This document shows, in pieces, positions 6,274 to 7,737 of a stretch of 7,737 nt of DNA. The notes beneath the pieces are model-generated. The model saw nothing but the letters and a program-made list of their open reading frames with translations, searched no databases and was not told the DNA's origin. The stretch's first letter is position 1. The number at the start of each line of letters is the position of its first letter. Where the stretch lies: positions 4,150 through 11,886 of the forward strand of contig JAHWJN010000027.1 in NCBI GenBank assembly GCA_019348395.1. The letters run 5' to 3'. Source of the DNA: Chloroflexota bacterium. GTDB taxonomy: Bacteria; Chloroflexota; Limnocylindria; QHBO01. The translations under genes and the position numbers were made by a program.

Positions 6274-6594
6274 CTACGAGCGCTCCATCTCGGCCACGAT
6301 CGAGCGAAACTCGTCGCTCTGCTCGACGAGGTAGGTATCCTCGTCCTCGATCCCGACGCTCATCGAGGCACGCAGCTTCTCGTCGGCGATGTAGGTGAAG
6401 CCGTGCGAGCGCTCGAGCTCGCGGGCGATCGCCTCGACCAGGGTGTCCTCCTCGAACGTCTCGATCACGGCTCGGCGTGCCGCCTCGACCATCCCCACGA
6501 ACTGGGCTGGGGTATGGTCGCGCTCCGAGACGAGCAGCGCATCGGTCATCAGGTCGGTGGCGCCCTCGTGGAGTTCGTAGAAGTACAGCTGCAT
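6274..6594 (-). CDS. Conserved-looking hypothetical protein, 106 aa
   Basis: The protein starts MQLYFYELHEGATD and is acidic and mostly helical by composition. It contains EEDTLVEAIARELERSHGF (48-66), then FTYIADEKLRA and a Glu-rich tail. There is no signal peptide, membrane segment or recognised catalytic motif. I do not recognise the family. ATG 6594 is preferred over longer upstream starts because those only shadow the kinase gene, and because a -10-like hexamer lies 7 nt before this ATG. The gene is divergent from the kinase and convergent with the YchF-like gene, whose stop lies 14 nt away. A helical small regulator or adaptor would fit its composition, but that is only a guess. Coding is supported by GC-rich wobble positions and the isolated start. 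Confidence 0.68.
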   Translation of the reverse strand: MQLYFYELHEGATDLMTDALLVSERDHTPAQFVGMVEAARRAVIETFEEDTLVEAIARELERSHGFTYIADEKLRASMSVGIEDEDTYLVEQSDEFRSIVAEMERS

Positions 6595-6597
6595 GGA

Positions 6598-6615
6598 ACC
6601 GATGATAGACCGATG
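6598..6615. repeat. 7-bp direct repeat (ACCGATG x2), 11-bp period, in the divergent promoter
   Basis: ACCGATG at 6598-6604 and again at 6609-6615, separated by ATAG. The period is one helical turn. The second copy contains the kinase ATG, and the first overlaps the minus-strand -10-like hexamer. Two half-sites on the same DNA face could be an operator for both divergent genes, but a pair of 7-mers may also be chance. Confidence 0.3.
6602..6607 (-). promoter_or_regulatory. -10-like element TATCAT, leaderless spacing
   Basis: On the minus strand TATCAT ends 7 nt before the ATG at 6594, so transcription would start at or next to the start codon. The gene has no Shine-Dalgarno, which agrees with a leaderless mRNA. 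No clear -35 sequence is visible (GATCAG lies at the right distance but matches poorly). Confidence 0.4.
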
Positions 6616-7430
6616 CCCGAGCTGCTGATCGTCGGTGGACTGACCATCGACCGCTTCGCGGACGGACGACGGGCGCCGGGCGGATCGGTGCTGCACGCGG
6701 GCCTGGCCGCGGCCTCGGAGGGGGCCGGGGTGACGACACTGACCGTCGCCGGCCCGGAGCTCGAGGCTCGCACCGGTCTGGCGCGTCTCGCGGCCCTGGG
6801 CCACGTCCATCATCGTGCCGCCGATGCGACGACGACCTACCGCCACGAGGAGGCCGCCGGACGCCGAGTGCTCGTCTACGAGCGCGCCGGTGGCACCCTC
6901 GACGCGGAGGCGCTCGACGCTGTGCAGACACCGGACGTGGCGCTGCTCGCGCCGATCGCGGATGAGCTGCCGGTCGACACGCTCGCCGCGGTGCGAGAGC
7001 GCCTCCGGCCGCGACTCAGCGTGCTGCTGATCCAGGGATGGCTGCGGCGGCTGGTGCCGGGCGGGGCCGTCCACCCGCTGGCCCTGGGCGACGTGCCGGA
7101 TGGGCTGTGGCGCGCCTTCGGTGACAGCGACGCCATCGTGGTCTCGACCGAGGACCTGGCCGAGACCCCGACCGATCCCTTCGGCCAGGCGGCGCAGCTC
7201 CGAGCCCGCCTTGGGCCGCGGCCGCTCCTCGTGGTGACGCTCGGCGAGCGCGGGTACCTGCTCGACGACCCCGCGGCCGACCGGGTCGCGGCCATGGTCC
7301 CGCGGCGCGTGGTGGACGGCGTGCCGCTCGTCGGCGCCGGTGACACGTTCGGGGCGGCGCTGGCCGTGCACCTCGGGCGCGGCGCCGCTCCGGCGGCCGC
7401 GGCCGAGTCGGTGATCGAGGCCGGCCGGCT
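6613..7430 (+). CDS. PfkB/ribokinase-family sugar kinase, 3' end lost
   Basis: The PfkB fold phosphorylates a sugar, nucleoside or sugar-like alcohol with ATP. The protein starts MPELLIVGGLTIDRF, the typical first strand. PGGSVLHAGLAA (22-33) stands where family members have the substrate-binding GG..xNxA motif. LVVTLGERGYLL is the usual strand-turn before the C-terminal domain. The second PfkB signature GAGDTFGAA (241-249) contains the catalytic base D244 and the anion hole. The substrate cannot be assigned. ATG 6613 lies 18 nt from the divergent gene and has no Shine-Dalgarno. The normal C-terminal helices are missing: kinase-like sequence fades after about GRGAAPAAAAE (7378-7407). The frame then stays open to the window end without a stop, reading Cys- and AGG-rich sequence antisense to an aldo/keto reductase. 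The end given here is approximate. Confidence 0.8.
7385..7430. other. Tail-to-tail junction where kinase and reductase both lose their 3' ends
   Basis: Kinase-like sequence reading right and reductase-like sequence reading left meet here with no stop codon, spacer or terminator. The meeting point holds GC-rich short repeats, including GCGGCCGC at 7393-7400. Wobble positions of the two frames coincide, so both frames can stay open past the junction by composition alone. A deletion between convergent genes or an assembly chimera would explain this. Confidence 0.5.
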
Positions 7431-7737
7431 GGCGCCCGGGATCGGCAGGACGACGTCGGCCTGCGCCAGGTGCCATGCCAGGCACACCTGCTGCGGCGTG
7501 ACCCCGCGCTCGGTCGCCACCTCGGCGAACGCCGCGTGCTCCTGCCCGAGGTCCGCCGCCCGGGCGATGCCGCCGAGCGGCGACCAGGGGAGGAACGCGA
7601 TGCCGTACCGCGCGCACAGCTCCAGCTCCGGTCGGGAGCTGCGGAACCGCGGCGAGAACTCGTTCTGCACCGCGGCCAGCGGCGTCGTCCGCCTCGCCAG
7701 CTCGATCTGGTCGACGTCGGCGTTGCTGATGCCGACG
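7392..7737 (-). CDS. Aldo/keto reductase, partial: N-terminus beyond the right edge and C-terminus lost
   Basis: Read leftwards from the right edge, the minus strand gives VGISNADVDQIELARR, then AAVQNEFSP, GIAFLPWSPLGGIA, the helix ERGVTPQQVCLAWHLA, and VVLPIPGASRPASITDSAAAA. These are successive elements of the C-terminal half of an NADP-dependent aldo/keto reductase barrel: strand 6 (GISN), strand 7 (QNE), the PLGG loop, and the IPGA/SRP cofactor-phosphate region. The catalytic Asp/Tyr/Lys/His would lie beyond the right edge. Family members normally run another 20 or more residues (E-D-S-x-x-A-x-x-L-x-L-s-x-e-E-l). Here that tail is missing, and the frame continues as the antisense of the kinase to a TAG at 6876-6878. 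The left boundary is where family resemblance stops. Confidence 0.8.

Noticed and set aside
7393..7400. GCGGCCGC (NotI site) at the kinase/reductase junction as a cloning scar
   Set aside because: The same octamer occurs at 5958-5965 inside the YchF-like gene. Such GC octamers are expected in this genome, so it is not evidence of cloning.
6595..7617. N-terminal extension of the minus-strand 106-aa protein to 447 codons
   Set aside because: The extension is antisense to the kinase and reductase region with low-complexity sequence. The recognisable protein starts at MQLYFYELH.

Overview
The window is a very GC-rich bacterial segment (G/C at nearly all third codon positions) densely packed with genes. 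The mix fits an environmental Chloroflexota lineage best: a receiver domain fused to a CpaE/MinD-type ATPase, a DUF2342 zincin of the type linked to coenzyme F420 biosynthesis, a YchF-like GTPase with a GLPGSGKTT P-loop, and a compact PfkB kinase. Actinomycetota cannot be excluded. This taxonomic placement is inference from gene content, not from a marker gene.

Positions 2-6259 look like one plus-strand transcription unit of seven genes: the 3' end of a probable M20-family metallopeptidase, a class I SAM methyltransferase, a receiver-CpaE-like ATPase, glutamate racemase (murI), a membrane-anchored DUF2342 zinc-metalloprotease-like protein, a D-2-hydroxyacid dehydrogenase, and a YchF/OLA1-like GTPase. 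Gaps are 4-10 nt or 4-nt overlaps. Only the murI role, D-glutamate supply for peptidoglycan, is firm. The set is otherwise mixed housekeeping and regulation, with no obvious single pathway. No rRNA, tRNA, CRISPR array, IS element or convincing hairpin terminator was seen, and no gap over 300 nt lacks a gene.

Two of these genes, the methyltransferase and the dehydrogenase, have no ATG, GTG or TTG that would preserve their conserved N-termini. In both, a CTG preceded by a strong Shine-Dalgarno overlaps the upstream gene's TGA as CTGA. This suggests CTG initiation by translational coupling, and standard gene callers would shorten or mis-start both genes.

From 6274 the layout changes. A 106-aa unknown protein on the minus strand ends 14 nt from the end of the YchF-like gene. 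It diverges from a PfkB-type sugar kinase across only 18 nt, which hold a -10-like hexamer placed for leaderless transcription and a 7-bp direct repeat with an 11-bp period.

At the right edge the kinase runs tail-to-tail into the C-terminal half of an aldo/keto reductase on the minus strand. Neither gene has its own stop codon or C-terminal end. The change occurs at about 7385-7430 and is either a real deletion/rearrangement or an assembly chimera.
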